NCBI RefSeq assembly: GCF_016808095.1
Contig: NC_068973.1
Span: forward strand, 25,152,077-25,216,076
From: Vigna angularis
Taxonomy: Eukaryota > Streptophyta > Magnoliopsida > Fabales > Fabaceae
Length of the DNA stretch: 64,000 nt
Reading direction: 5' to 3'
Under the pieces are notes generated by a model. The model made no database searches. It saw only the letters and a program-made list of their open reading frames with translations, and was not told where the DNA came from. How positions within the stretch are numbered: position 1 is the first letter of the stretch; each line of letters begins with the position of its first letter. Positions 34,955-44,990 of this stretch are shown here, piece by piece. The translations under genes were made by a program, and so were the position numbers.

Positions 34955-36400
34955 TCAAGGTATGACTTAACGTCACTGCAATTGATTAAGACATGGACAT
35001 GAATAAAGTTGAATTCAGGATCAGTTAACCAATGAGTGAACTTTTTACCTAGATGACGACCAACTTGTCGAAAAACTGATAATGCACCTTCAAATGGTTC
35101 AGCTTGCCATTGCATTTCATTTCTCACATTATTGGGTGACAACGTGAAGTTCTTGAAATAATGTGAACAAAAATTCGTTGTCTCTCGGTACAAGTACGCT
35201 GCAAAAATTGATCCTTCTACTCTAGCCTTATTTTTAACTGAACGTTTTGATTCTCTCATAAACCGTTCAAAGGGATACATCCACCTGTATTGCACTGGTC
35301 TCCCAAGCCAAGCTTCACATGCAAGATGAATTGAAAGATGCTCCATTGAATCAAAGAATGCAGGAGGGAATATTCTTTCTAATTTGCAAAGAATAATTCG
35401 AATATTTTCTTCTATCTTTCTTAGCGAATTTTCTTTTAGCGTCGTGCAACACAAATCTTTGAAAAAGTTACTGATTTCTATAAGTGGATTTAACACGTGT
35501 ATTGTCAAACAACTGAACGCAAGAGGGATTAAAGTCTCCATGAGTACATGACAATCATGACTCTTCAACCCTTGAATAATACCCTTTTCAATAGGCACAT
35601 CTGGACAAGTTAGAGGAATATCCATCTGGCATTCTAAGCTCTTTGATCCATCCACAAACTATTCTAGCATCGTCTTTTGAAAATGTATAATTTGCTTTTG
35701 GTTTCAACAATCGACCGTTACCTTGCGCCTTCAACTCTAAGTCTCTTCGCCCACAATATAAAGGTAACAATTTTCTTGCTTTATCATTATTTTTCGTCTT
35801 CCTAATAACATTCATTACCATGTTAAATATATTGTCAAAGAAATTTTTTTCTATGTGCATGACTTCAAGGTTATGTCGTAGTAAGTTATCTTTCTAGTAG
35901 GGAAGATCCTAAAAAATGTTTCTTTTAGTCCAGTTATGCCACTCCCCACACCCTTCTATCCTATTCTTACCACATTCAGTGACTTTTGGCATGTCTTTGA
36001 CTCTTCTCCAAACTTGTGACGGAGTGAGCCTCGGCGGGGGCATATCTATTTCAACTTGCCCTTTGCGAAATGCCTTTTTGTTTCTTCTAAATGGGTGATC
36101 AATGGGCAATAATCGTCGATGGCAATCAAACCAACTACTTTTCTGACCATAACTCAAAAAGAATAACTTTGTATGCTCCATGCAATGCGGACAAGCTAAT
36201 CGACCATGCATGCTTCAACCAGATAACATGCCATATGCATGCAAGTCGTTAATAGTCCACATCAAAGCTGCCCTCATAAGGAAAATTTACTTCCTTGAAA
36301 TATCATACGTGCGAACATCACTCCATAACTTCTTCAAATCATCAATCAAAGGCTCTAAATAAACATCAATCGCTGATTTGGGATTAGATGGACCTGGTAT
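34955..36400 (-). pseudogene. CACTA TNP2-type transposase, frameshifted
   Basis: Read from 36400 on the minus strand: IPGPSNPKSAIDVYLEPLID, LKKLWSDVRTYDISRK, a stop and frame break, HGRLACPHCMEHTK with SSWFDCHRRLLPIDHPFRRN (Transposase_21 domain), another break, MHIEKNFFDNIFN, then GLKSHDCHVLMETLIPLAF and the DUF4218 block VQYRWMYPFERFMRESKRS with EGSIFAAYLYRET. These are the standard consecutive blocks of plant CACTA transposases. At least three frame changes and stops disable it. It ends at a possible splice donor at 34954. Confidence 0.9.
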
Positions 36401-36420
36401 TATACACGTTAAAAAAATGT

Positions 36421-37560
36421 AAGACTTTACCTATTTGATCTAATTTGACATGTTTCTTAGCTTCATTTAAGTACTTTAAACTTGTTAGGTGAATTCCCAT
36501 TTTCTCACCTATTTAGTACACTTTTTAGGTTTTAAGTAGCCAAATTTTGAGATTTAGCTACGCGATCGAATTTGACAACTCTCTTAGCTTCATTTAAGTA
36601 CTTTAAACTTATTAAGATAAGAACATTATAGTTTCTTAGGTTATTTTAGGTGAATTTCGAAATTGTCACATATTTAGAACACTTTTTAGGCTTTAAGTAA
36701 TTCAATTTTGAGATTTAGCTACTTGTTCTAATTTGACATGTTTCTTAGCTTCATTTAAGTCCTTTAAACTTGTTAGGATATGAAGATTACATATTTTTAG
36801 GTTACTTTATGTGAATTCCCATTTTCTCACCTACTTAGTACACTTTAGAGGTCTTAAGTAGCAAAAATTTGAGATTTAGCTACTTGTTCCAATTTGACAT
36901 CTTTCTTGGCTTCATTTAAGTACTTTAAAGTTGTTAGGATAAGAACATTACACATTGTTAGGCTACTTTAGGTGAATTCCCATTTTCTCACTTATTTAAT
37001 ACACTTGTTAGGTTATAAGTAGCCAAATTTTGAGATTTAGCTACTTGATCCAATTTGACATCTTTCTTAGCTCATTTAACTACTTTAAACTTGTTAGAAT
37101 AAGAACATTACTTATTGGTAGGGTACTTTAGGTGAATTCCCAATTTCTCACCTTTTTAAGTATACTTTTTAAGCTTTTAAGTAGTCTAATTTTGAGTTTT
37201 TGGTAGTTGTTCCAATGTGAGTTGTTTTTTACCTTCATTTCACTACTTTAAACTTGTTAGGATATCAACATTACTTATTGTTAGGGTACTTCAGTACAGT
37301 TTTCATTCTTACCACTTTTAGCCTTTTTAGTTACTAGTTTTGGGTTCTAGGTTGTTATATTTTGAGTTTTAGGTACTTTTTGTAGTGAGTATTTTGTTAG
37401 CTATGTTTTACCGTTCTAAACTTGTTAGGACAATTTGTTTGTAGTTTCTTAGGCTACTTTGTCCACTTTGCAATTTTTACCCTACTAGTCACAATTCTAG
37501 TAGAGTTTTAGAGGTTTGAGTAGTGAGTTTTAAAACTTGTCTTAAGAATCAATTCTTCAC
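36421..37560. repeat. tandem array, about 160-bp unit, seven copies
   Basis: The word CTTAGCTTCATTTAAGTACT and derivatives recur at about 36456, 36593, 36744, 36905, 37066, 37228 and 37395. The unit also contains TTTAAACTTGTTAGGAT, TTTAGGTGAATTCCCATTTT and TTTTGAGATTTAGCTAC. Spacing is 137, 151, 161, 161, 162 and 167 bp; the first copy lacks about 25-30 bp. Identity falls towards the right end. It adjoins the 5' side of the CACTA transposase and is probably part of that element. Confidence 0.9.
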
Positions 37561-39360
37561 TCAATTCTTTGTCATTTCTAGTCTGTTACAACTTGTGTAC
37601 ATAGTTTTAGGTATCTTTTATAGAATGGACATTTTCTTTCTTAGCACTATTAGCCTATTGTAATGTAATTTTAGGTGTTCAATACTCAAATTTTGCTTTT
37701 TTTGTTATTTTGGAACTGTGACTTGATTTTTATCTTTCTTTTATCTTTTAAAACTTGTCTAGATAGTTATTTTACAGTTTCAATGAGTACTTCAATACAA
37801 TTTTCATCTCATAAAATTTCTTATTTCATCTTTTATCTCTTCTTATCTCTCTCCTTATCCAATGGAGGATACACCTCATAGAATCTTTATTCATTATAGA
37901 GTAATAGAGGAGGAGGGAAGTAGGCCTATGCTGGGAGAGGTTTTATATCAGTTTCATGCTTTCAGGTCCCTCTACAATCGAGGGTCACCTTCTGCTTCCC
38001 AAAGGGTTTTATATTAGTAGTTGGCGGGTACAATTTCCATCTTGCATCACAAATCTTGAATCTCATTTCTCCCTTTTAAATTGAAATGCTGCTCAATTGT
38101 TTTTATTTTCCCTAAACTACGGCTAAGGTTATTTGTAAACGATGACACCATTTTAACCTTCCAGTTAGTTTGATTCCTAAATCCTATTGTTTGATCTTAA
38201 TAACTTTAATTAATTTAATCCCTAATCTTAACATCATAGGTTTGTTTGATCCATAATATTAGCATATCAATCAATTTATAACACTATGTTAACTGCCAAC
38301 TTAACTTATACACATTAAACTTCAGAGACAAATTGATTGATAAAAGGCTAATGGGTAGAATCCAAGAATACTTTCTTTTTGATAATGTGTTAAGAGGTAG
38401 TAAAAATATAGTTTCTAAGTATCAACTATGTTCTACAACTATGTTAACCCTTGGATTCCCTTGCCATCGTTTAGTTTAGTGTCATACACATTTTACTATA
38501 ATCAAAGCAATCAAGAGCAACTTCAAACATATATATATATATATATATATATATAGATATATATATGTTACCAATATGATGTATGAAGATCATGCTTCAT
38601 ATTGATCACGACTCACTCTTATAACAACAAATAGTGGGAGGTAAATTCACTCCCTATTTCCTCACTTCTTTTACTTTGTAATGCACCAAGCTAAGTCGTA
38701 CATTAATAGAAGTTGAGTTCATCTACCATATAACAACCACAACCATTAAACCACATACAAGGAGGGTGAATCTCAGTGGCATGCCAATGCCTTGCCCTTA
38801 ATTTCAATTATAAACCAATCAACTTTCTCAATCAAACAACATCATACATGACTAGCACAAGAACATTAAACAAATTCATGAACAACATAATTCAGAATGA
38901 ATTTTTAAATGCAGATCTTACCTCAACCTCGATAGTTGTTAACGATGATAGCCTCTATAGAGCAAGATAGCGACAAAAACCCCACAAAGGCCGTCGTTAA
39001 TATTCCGTTGGTATTTTGAGCTTTCCCTGTAATGTTTAATTGTTTTTCATGAATTGGATTTGTGGTAAGCATGATTGATTTGATTTGTATGGTTTGAATG
39101 TTTTATTCATGAACTTTTGCTGGTTTGGACTTGGTTTTATGTGATTGAGAGAGTTTATAATCTGAGAAATTGGAAAAATTTGTACGAGTTTTTATGTTTA
39201 TAATTGTTTTCAACCCAGGCACTAAGAAAGGAGTAATAATTTGATCAATTGAATAAGTACAAATTTTCTAAAGAACACAAAAGTACATTTGCTAATATAT
39301 GATATAACACTAAACGATAGGCTCATTATGCAAGCTTGAGAGCATTTTAGCTTTAGATCG
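37561..39360. other. intergenic spacer with a TA microsatellite
   Basis: No gene recognised. A (TA)n tract lies at about 38529-38570. Near 38980 the words CCGTCGTTAATATTCCG resemble CACTA subterminal repeats and might mark the other end of the CACTA element. The remaining sequence is unremarkable AT-rich DNA. Confidence 0.45.
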
Positions 39361-39575
39361 CTGAGCGCCTATCTGCACTATTAAGCATCTTATTTTGTGA
39401 ATGCTTTGGTGCAGAGCGACAACATGGCACCATTGAGTGCCACTCATGTACTATAGGTCTAGAGACATTTAGCTCCAGGACGCTAAGCAACAAAAAATTT
39501 CACTGAGCGTAAATTTTTACGAGAAGAAAGGTGCTGAGCATCAATATTTTCGCTGAGCGCCACTCTTTACGAAAG
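39361..39575. repeat. GCTGAGCGCC-motif remnant
   Basis: CGCTGAGCGCC occurs at about 39360 and 39552 with decayed variants (GTGCTGAGCATC, CACTGAGCGTAA, CATTGAGTGCC) between them. Similar to the GC-rich clusters in the gypsy LTRs, but the flanks here are not recognisable LTR, so it is probably an old LTR remnant. Confidence 0.6.
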
Positions 39576-39580
39576 GTTTG

Positions 39581-40974
39581 TGTTACAAATAAAGAAGCAT
39601 GTTTCTCAACACTAAGAGGGGGTGAATTGGTGATTAATAAAAACATGCACTTTTCAATTCTTTTTGTTCAATTAGAATAATCTTTGAAACGTTCTTGCGC
39701 TGTAAGTAAAGTGCGTATGCAATAAAATGTAAATAGATAGAGAAAGAAGATCAAACACAATGTTTATCTTGGTTCGGCCTCAATGCCTAATTCCAGTCAC
39801 CTTTCTAATCAACCTTTGATTGAAGGATATTTCACTATAATGATTAGAAAATTACACCAAAGGTTTTACAGTGAACACACTCTCACAATGTAAATACCTT
39901 TCCCACTCAAACAATTAAATATAGAAACGAATACACCTGCACACACAGAACCACACATTCTTGTTGCAAAATCCCTTTGAGAATCCACTCTCAAAGTCCA
40001 AGAGCTCATTTTTCTTCCTATTGCACACAAATAGGGACACAACATAATCAACAAGTATAGAAACCTTTTCTGATCACAGCAAATACACCTCAGTAGTACG
40101 AATATGATCAACCAGTCAAGCTCTCAACTTTCCTCTCAAGAATCCATCAAGTTTCTTCAAGATCTTTGCTTCTTAATTCTTGGAGCGTCAATGTAATCTG
40201 TAAAACTTTCTCAGATCAAAACTGTCAGATATGAAAATGTACAAATGATAGTGTTAGAGAAATACAAACAATGCGTCAATTTATAATTTCTATCATAACA
40301 GACGCAAAGCAATCGATTATGTTAGTAATGTAATCAGTTACATAATAAAAAACTAGATGTAACATAATTACAACTAACTCAGCTCTTAATTGAATGCACA
40401 ATTAAAGTAATCGATTATCATGTAAAGCTAGTCAAACATATTTAAAAAATATGACCGTTAGAGCATTTTTGACTAAGTTGAAAACAATTTTCAAAAGATA
40501 ACAGACTTAATTGATTACATAAAATGTATAATCGATTAAGCTTAACACTTAAACAGATTTTGAAAACTTTTTCACTTCAAAAACTAATCACAACACATTT
40601 GAAAATGCAAGGACATGAGTTTTAATCGATTCATCAACTAATGTAATCAATTCAAACTTGTTGTTTTGCCACAGTTCAAAACTTAAGCTTTTGTGCTTGT
40701 GGTTTTCATTACTTAGAAACATACAATATGCATACAAAAATATAATCACATCAAAATCACAATAGTATGCAGAAACAACAATACGTCCAACATATGCATT
40801 AATCAACAATAAGCAGTTATATATCCACATATGTATTAAACACAGAAAAACACATTTCTATTGTGTCATGACAAACATCTGAGTTGTTACAGTCAATGTG
40901 TTGTTATCTTAAAAAACAAACATAGGATTTGGGTTCCACACTCACATGGCTCCCCATATCAAAAATTTCCCCCT
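39581..40974 (-). repeat. copia-type (Maximus/SIRE-like) LTR, complete
   Basis: On the minus strand it begins near TGATATGGGGAGCC, right after a polypurine tract (AAAAAAGGGGGAAATT, 40990-40975). It ends CCAATTCACCCCCTCTTAG, GTGTTGAGAAACATG, TTTGTAACA at 39581. It carries the TAATCGATTA pairs described for 33287-34521 and the block GAGGCCGAACC (about 39773). About 1.39 kb. The tract upstream makes it a 3' LTR. Confidence 0.78.
40310..40653. repeat. paired TAATCGATTA palindromes, second LTR copy
   Basis: Pairs at 40310/40331, 40508/40529 and 40623/40644 keep the exact 21-bp start-to-start spacing. A fourth site at 40408 has a weak partner (7 of 10 bases) 21 bp upstream at 40387. Confidence 0.85.
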
Positions 40975-41065
40975 TTTTTGATGATTCATAACCATGATCA
41001 ATAAAACAACCATGATGTACAGTGCATAATCAAAAAAATTTTCACACAGTTTCAAACAGAGTCAT

Positions 41066-41119
<54 letters not shown>

Positions 41120-41220
41120 TACACATTCAACTATCTCCTTCAATGTTCAATTATTTCTCCCCCTTTGGGCATTAACAAAAACCGATTTGTAGCACAATGT
41201 AATTGGAACACAAAGATATT
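40975..41220 (-). mobile_element. 3' internal end of the copia element, with a TA microsatellite
   Basis: Minus-strand sequence with two purine runs typical of the end of Maximus/SIRE-type copia elements (CCCAAAGGGGGAGAAATAA near 41160 and AAAAAAGGGGGAAATT near 40980). A (TA)n run lies at about 41070-41117. No pol coding is left; the gypsy LTR B starts directly at 41221. Confidence 0.65.
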
Positions 41221-42504
41221 TGATAACAGTTGAAAAACTGTTATTTTTATACTTAATTTTGATATTAAAAATACCTTTTTTGACTTAGAAGCTTGCTTGA
41301 ACTCATGTTTTTGCTTTAGTTTTGTGAATAAGAGAGTTGAAGATGAATTTATTGGTTTTGTGCTAGATTCCCTTGATTTTGTAGGCTATTGGAATGATTT
41401 GAAAAAAGAGTTAAAGTACCGAATGGTTGGAATGCACAAAAGTAAACCAGAATGCAGAAAAGTCAACCAGTCAACTAGAGTGCAGAAAAGTCAACCAGAG
41501 TGCAAAAAAAGTTGCGCTGAGCGCCAGTGCCGCACTTACCGCTGAGCGCCAAAAGAGCCGCTGAGCGCCGACGACGTGGGCTTGGACTTGTTTTTATTAT
41601 TTTTATGGGCTTGGACCTGTTTTTTGTTATTTTTAGGTTATATTTAAGGACTTGCACGTTCTAGGGATTGTATCTTTTGATGGCTTGAGCATAGAAACAC
41701 ACTTTTCACCCCTTGGGGGTAGATTTGGGGATGCGGGAGTCTCCTCTTCTCTTTCTAGGGTTTTTCTATCTCTTTCATTCTTTCATTCCATTGTTCATCT
41801 AGTTTCTCCATGATAATGGGGAACTAAACCTTATTTGTTGTTGGAAAAGATGTAACCTCTTAAACTCTCATGTATTGAAATTATTCTTGATTATATATGC
41901 TTTACTTCATTAATTGTTAGGGTTTTTCCTCTAGACTCTATGCATGCATTGTTTAACTCATTCAATTGCATGATCATTGATTTTTTTCGATATGGACACA
42001 TACGGGGAAATCTAGAACTGGGGAAATTTTCCCGGAAGCAATATTACCTAGACATAGGAATAGGAGGATCGATTGCCTTTAAGCTTCTGTGCGAATGCAA
42101 TGCATGATTAAATGCTAGGGAGACAAGACATTGTGAACTAGTAATTAGGAGTAGGCTTTCTTCACCGAGACATCGGGTTTAAGGTAAATTAGAAAGTGAC
42201 ATTAACATTAATGAAGAAGATGAATTCATATATGCATGAGAGTAAATTAGGTGAAATCTAAACCCAACAACAATATCATCAACTTCATCCATTCATTCTT
42301 GTGTTTAGCCTCAATTGATCAAATTGCATTCATGTTTATTTTATTACATTTGCATCCAAAAACCCCAAAATTTGTTCTTTAGAGTCTTAATTAGTTTAGT
42401 AATCACATAACTGTTTAGTGCCGTGAGTCTCTTGGGAAACGATACTTGGTCTTACCATTTTTTATTACTTGATATGATTCGGTACACTTGCCGAGGTCTT
42501 AACA
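41221..42504 (+). repeat. gypsy-family LTR, copy B (1284 bp)
   Basis: Starts TGATAACAGTTGAAAAACTG and ends GAGGTCTTAACA, directly before the primer-binding region. The GC-rich cluster is short here (41514-41570, three CGCTGAGCGCC words). The TATA-like TATATTTAAGG is at 41639. Confidence 0.9.
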
Positions 42505-42569
42505 AGTTTTTGACTCCGTTTTCGGGGATTAAAAATTTGTTTATCAAGTTTTTGGCGCTGTTGTTGGGG
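42505..42569 (+). promoter_or_regulatory. duplicated primer-binding site region
   Basis: AGTTTTTGACTCCGTTTTCG at 42505 and AGTTTTTGGCGCTGTTGTTG at about 42548 are two decayed copies of the same site. The better one, TGGCGCTGTTGTTGGGG (42552-42568), resembles the complement of the 3' end of plant tRNA-Asp (TGGCGCCGTTGCCGGGG). Confidence 0.7.
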
Positions 42570-42619
42570 ACTCGTGGTATAACTATTCTTTTGTGTGATT
42601 CTTAACCGATTAGACTTTA

Positions 42620-42950
42620 TCTTTTATTTTTATCTTTTTATCTTTTTATCTTTTATTTTTCATCTTTTTATGTTTTTATGTTTTTATGTTTTTATCCTTT
42701 TACCTTTTTATCTTTTTACCTTTTTATTTTAATCTTTTCATCTTTTTATCTTTTCATAGTTTTATCTTTTCATATTTTTTTCTTTTTATCTTTCTATCTT
42801 TCTATTTTTCTATCTTTTTATCTTTCTATCTTTCTACCTTTCTATCTTTCTATCTTTTTATCTTTTTATCTTTTTATCTTTCTATCTTTCTATCTTTCTA
42901 TCTTTTTAGTTTTTTTATCTTTCTATCTCTTCATCTTTTTAATTTTTTTT
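42620..42950 (+). repeat. pyrimidine-rich TTTTTATC / TTTCTATC microsatellite in gypsy leader
   Basis: About 330 bp of near-perfect octamer repeats. TTTTTATC dominates the first third and TTTCTATC the rest, with interspersed TTTTTATG. The open frames over it (repeating Phe, Leu, Ser, Tyr, Ile) are artefacts. The homologous leader at 55925-56025 has a much shorter tract. Confidence 0.9.
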
Positions 42951-43103
42951 ATCTGTTTGTGCTAATTGGGTGCTCTAGTGCAATGTTCTTTAGTGTCTGC
43001 AGGATAAAATTTGAAAATCTTTACTAGGAGCACAAGATCATCAAGAGAGGAAGATTGAAGAAGGTCGTAGGGTGCGCCTGGGCGCCCCATTTAGGGCGCT
43101 GAG

Positions 43104-44374
43104 TGATAACAGTTGAAAAAATGTTATTTTCATGCTTAAATTTGATACTAAAAGCAACCTTTAACACTTAGAAACTAGCTTGAAATCATGCTTTTGGTTA
43201 TATTTTTAGAAATAAGAGAGCTGGACAGGTTTATGCTTGATTTCAGTGTTTTATGCAGGTTTTGAGGTGAATTTGGTGAAAGAAGTGAAGAAGGATAGAA
43301 ATGGAATCAGAAAGACATCAAAAAGTGCAAAAGAAGAAGCCGCAACCACCGCTCAGCGGCAGTTTACCGCTGAGCGGCACTCAAAAACCCACGTTGGCTC
43401 CGCTGAGGGGTGCAAAGGCCGCTAAGGGGAGGAAACCAACTCACGCACTTACCACTGAGCGGTAATTTACCGTTGAGCGGCACTATTTTGGGCTTGGGCC
43501 TAATTTTCTGTATTATTACGAACAATATATAAGCTTTAGGTGTTCCTAGGGTTTGTATCTTTGGCTGGGACGAAGCAAACACTCTCTTTTCCACCCCTTT
43601 GAAGGAAGATCTTGGATGCTCAGGCTACCTCTCTACCTTTCTAGGGTTTTATCTTTCATTCTTTCATTATTGTTCATCTAGATTCACCATGAATATGGTG
43701 AACTAAACCTTGTATTGTTGTTGGGGGATCAATGTAATCTTGTGAAACTCTCATATATGGAATTTGTGTTTAAACATCTTATTTGAGATACATGCTTTCT
43801 TTCATCAGTAGTTAGGGTTTTTCCTCTTTGCTTAATGCTTGCATTGTTTAACTCATTCATTGTCATGATCATTGATTTTGTCGATATGGGAACGTACGGG
43901 GAAGTCTATATCCGGGGAATTTCTCCCAATAGCATATTGGTTGCCTTTAAGCTCCTGCACTTCAGAACTAATTACTAGGAATACTAGGAATGCTAGGAAT
44001 TGTATGAACTCGTAGTTAAGGATAGGCCTTCTTGACAAGGTAATTTAGAGAGTGGCATTAACATTGATGAAAAGATTGATGAATTCCTAAAGTATATGAG
44101 AGTGGATAAGATGAAATTGATAACCCCAACAACATACTCATCCATATCATTCATTACGTGTTTGTTTTACTCTTTTTGCCATTGATCAAATTCATGCATA
44201 CATGTTTAATTACTGTCTTTTGCATTAAAAACCTACAATCAATTGTTCACAAGTCTTAAATAATCAACAAATCAGATAACTAACTAGGCCGTGAGTCCTT
44301 TGGGAAAACGATACTTGGTCTTACCTAGTTTTATTACTTGATACGATTCAGTCACACTTGCCGATTGTTAAACA
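43104..44374 (+). repeat. gypsy-family LTR, copy C (1271 bp)
   Basis: Starts TGATAACAGTTGAAAAAATG and ends CGATTGTTAAACA. The GC-rich cluster (43340-43482) has a different core from copy A: CCGCTCAGCGGCAG, CCGCTGAGCGGCAC, CCACTGAGCGG. TATA-like ATATATAAG is at 43525. Confidence 0.9.
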
Positions 44375-44454
44375 AGTTTGTGGCACCGTTTTCGGTGTTC
44401 ATAAATTTGTCATCATGAGTGCCATCCTTCAAGTGTCATGGTCAACAAGATTCT

Positions 44455-44665
44455 ATGCATGAAGTGGTTAAAGATATCAAAGAGAATGAAATTGAGATTG
44501 AGGCTCCTTATTCTAGGAGGGTAAAGATGGTGAACAAGAAGATGTTGTAGATAAGTTGGTGTGATGAAATCAAAAGGAACACCAACATCATAGATGGAGA
44601 TTGTGCTTAATTTTGTCAGGCTCGTGACGTTAAACAAGCGCTTATTGGGAGGCAACCCAATTTCT
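44455..44665 (+). pseudogene. gypsy pol C-terminal tail
   Basis: Encodes EIEIEAPYSRRVKMVNKKML, a stop, then ISWCDEIKRNTN, followed by the conserved non-coding words GCTCGTGACGTTAAACAAGC and GGGAGGCAACCCAA. The same block is intact on the minus strand at 62743-62870. Confidence 0.8.
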
Positions 44666-44709
44666 GAGTTTTTGGTTTGGATTTGAATTTGCTTTGCAGG
44701 AATGACAAC

Positions 44710-44990
44710 ATCTACTGATGGATGCTGCTATGAGGGTGATGAATGATAGTGTCTACTGATGGAGGCTATGTGATTAAGCATCTACTGATGGATGCCATGT
44801 GATTAAGCGTCTACTGATGGATGCTACTGAAGGCTTCTACTAATGGATGCGGATGAAGATGAGAAAGATTAACATCTACTGATGGAGCATAATGATGGAT
44901 GCTATGGTACTAGAGATATACTGATGGATGTTATGGTACTAGAGATATACTGATGGATGTTACTAACATCATCTACTTATGGATACTGTT
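44710..44990 (+). repeat. CTACTGATGGATG minisatellite in gypsy 3' region
   Basis: About eleven degenerate copies of CTACTGATGGATG (variants CTACTAATGGATG, TACTGATGGATGTTATG) separated by 10-30 bases. A few copies also occur in the minus-strand element (CATCAGTAGATG, CATCCATCAGT, 60950-61025). Confidence 0.85.

Larger units (their letters stand above)
28026..36400 (-). mobile_element. CACTA (En/Spm) transposon, decayed and interrupted by LTR elements
   Basis: On the minus strand there are, in order, a TNP2-type transposase gene (36400-34955), a Ptta/En/Spm-type second gene (30373-28690), a block of subterminal repeats (28340-28040) and a degenerate terminus (CTTTACAAAAAAAAAGGG, about 28026-28043, compare CACTACAAGAAAAAAGG). 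This is the normal layout of a plant CACTA element. A gypsy 3' end (30430-33286) and a copia LTR (33287-34521) lie between the two genes. Whether all parts come from one element is an inference. The other terminus was not located; CCGTCGTTAATATTCCGTTGG-like sequence near 38990 might be its remains. Confidence 0.7.
41221..43103 (+). mobile_element. gypsy element fragment: 5' LTR plus leader
   Basis: A complete LTR (41221-42504), two primer-binding-like sites, the untranslated leader with a long TTTTTATC-type repeat and the conserved segment GTGCTAATTGGGTGCTCTAG (42959) are followed by a scrap with LTR-type GC hairpin (GGGCGCCCCATTTAGGGCGC, 43082). It then breaks off at the start of the next LTR at 43104. 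gag and pol are absent. Confidence 0.85.

Noticed and set aside
38529..38570. (TA)n tract, and a second one at 41070-41117
   Set aside because: Ordinary microsatellites; noted in spacer entries but not interesting alone.
42678..43027. Two overlapping open frames of 95 and 113 codons rich in Phe, Leu, Ser, Tyr and Ile, which look like membrane proteins
   Set aside because: They are translations of the TTTTTATC/TTTCTATC microsatellite in the gypsy leader.
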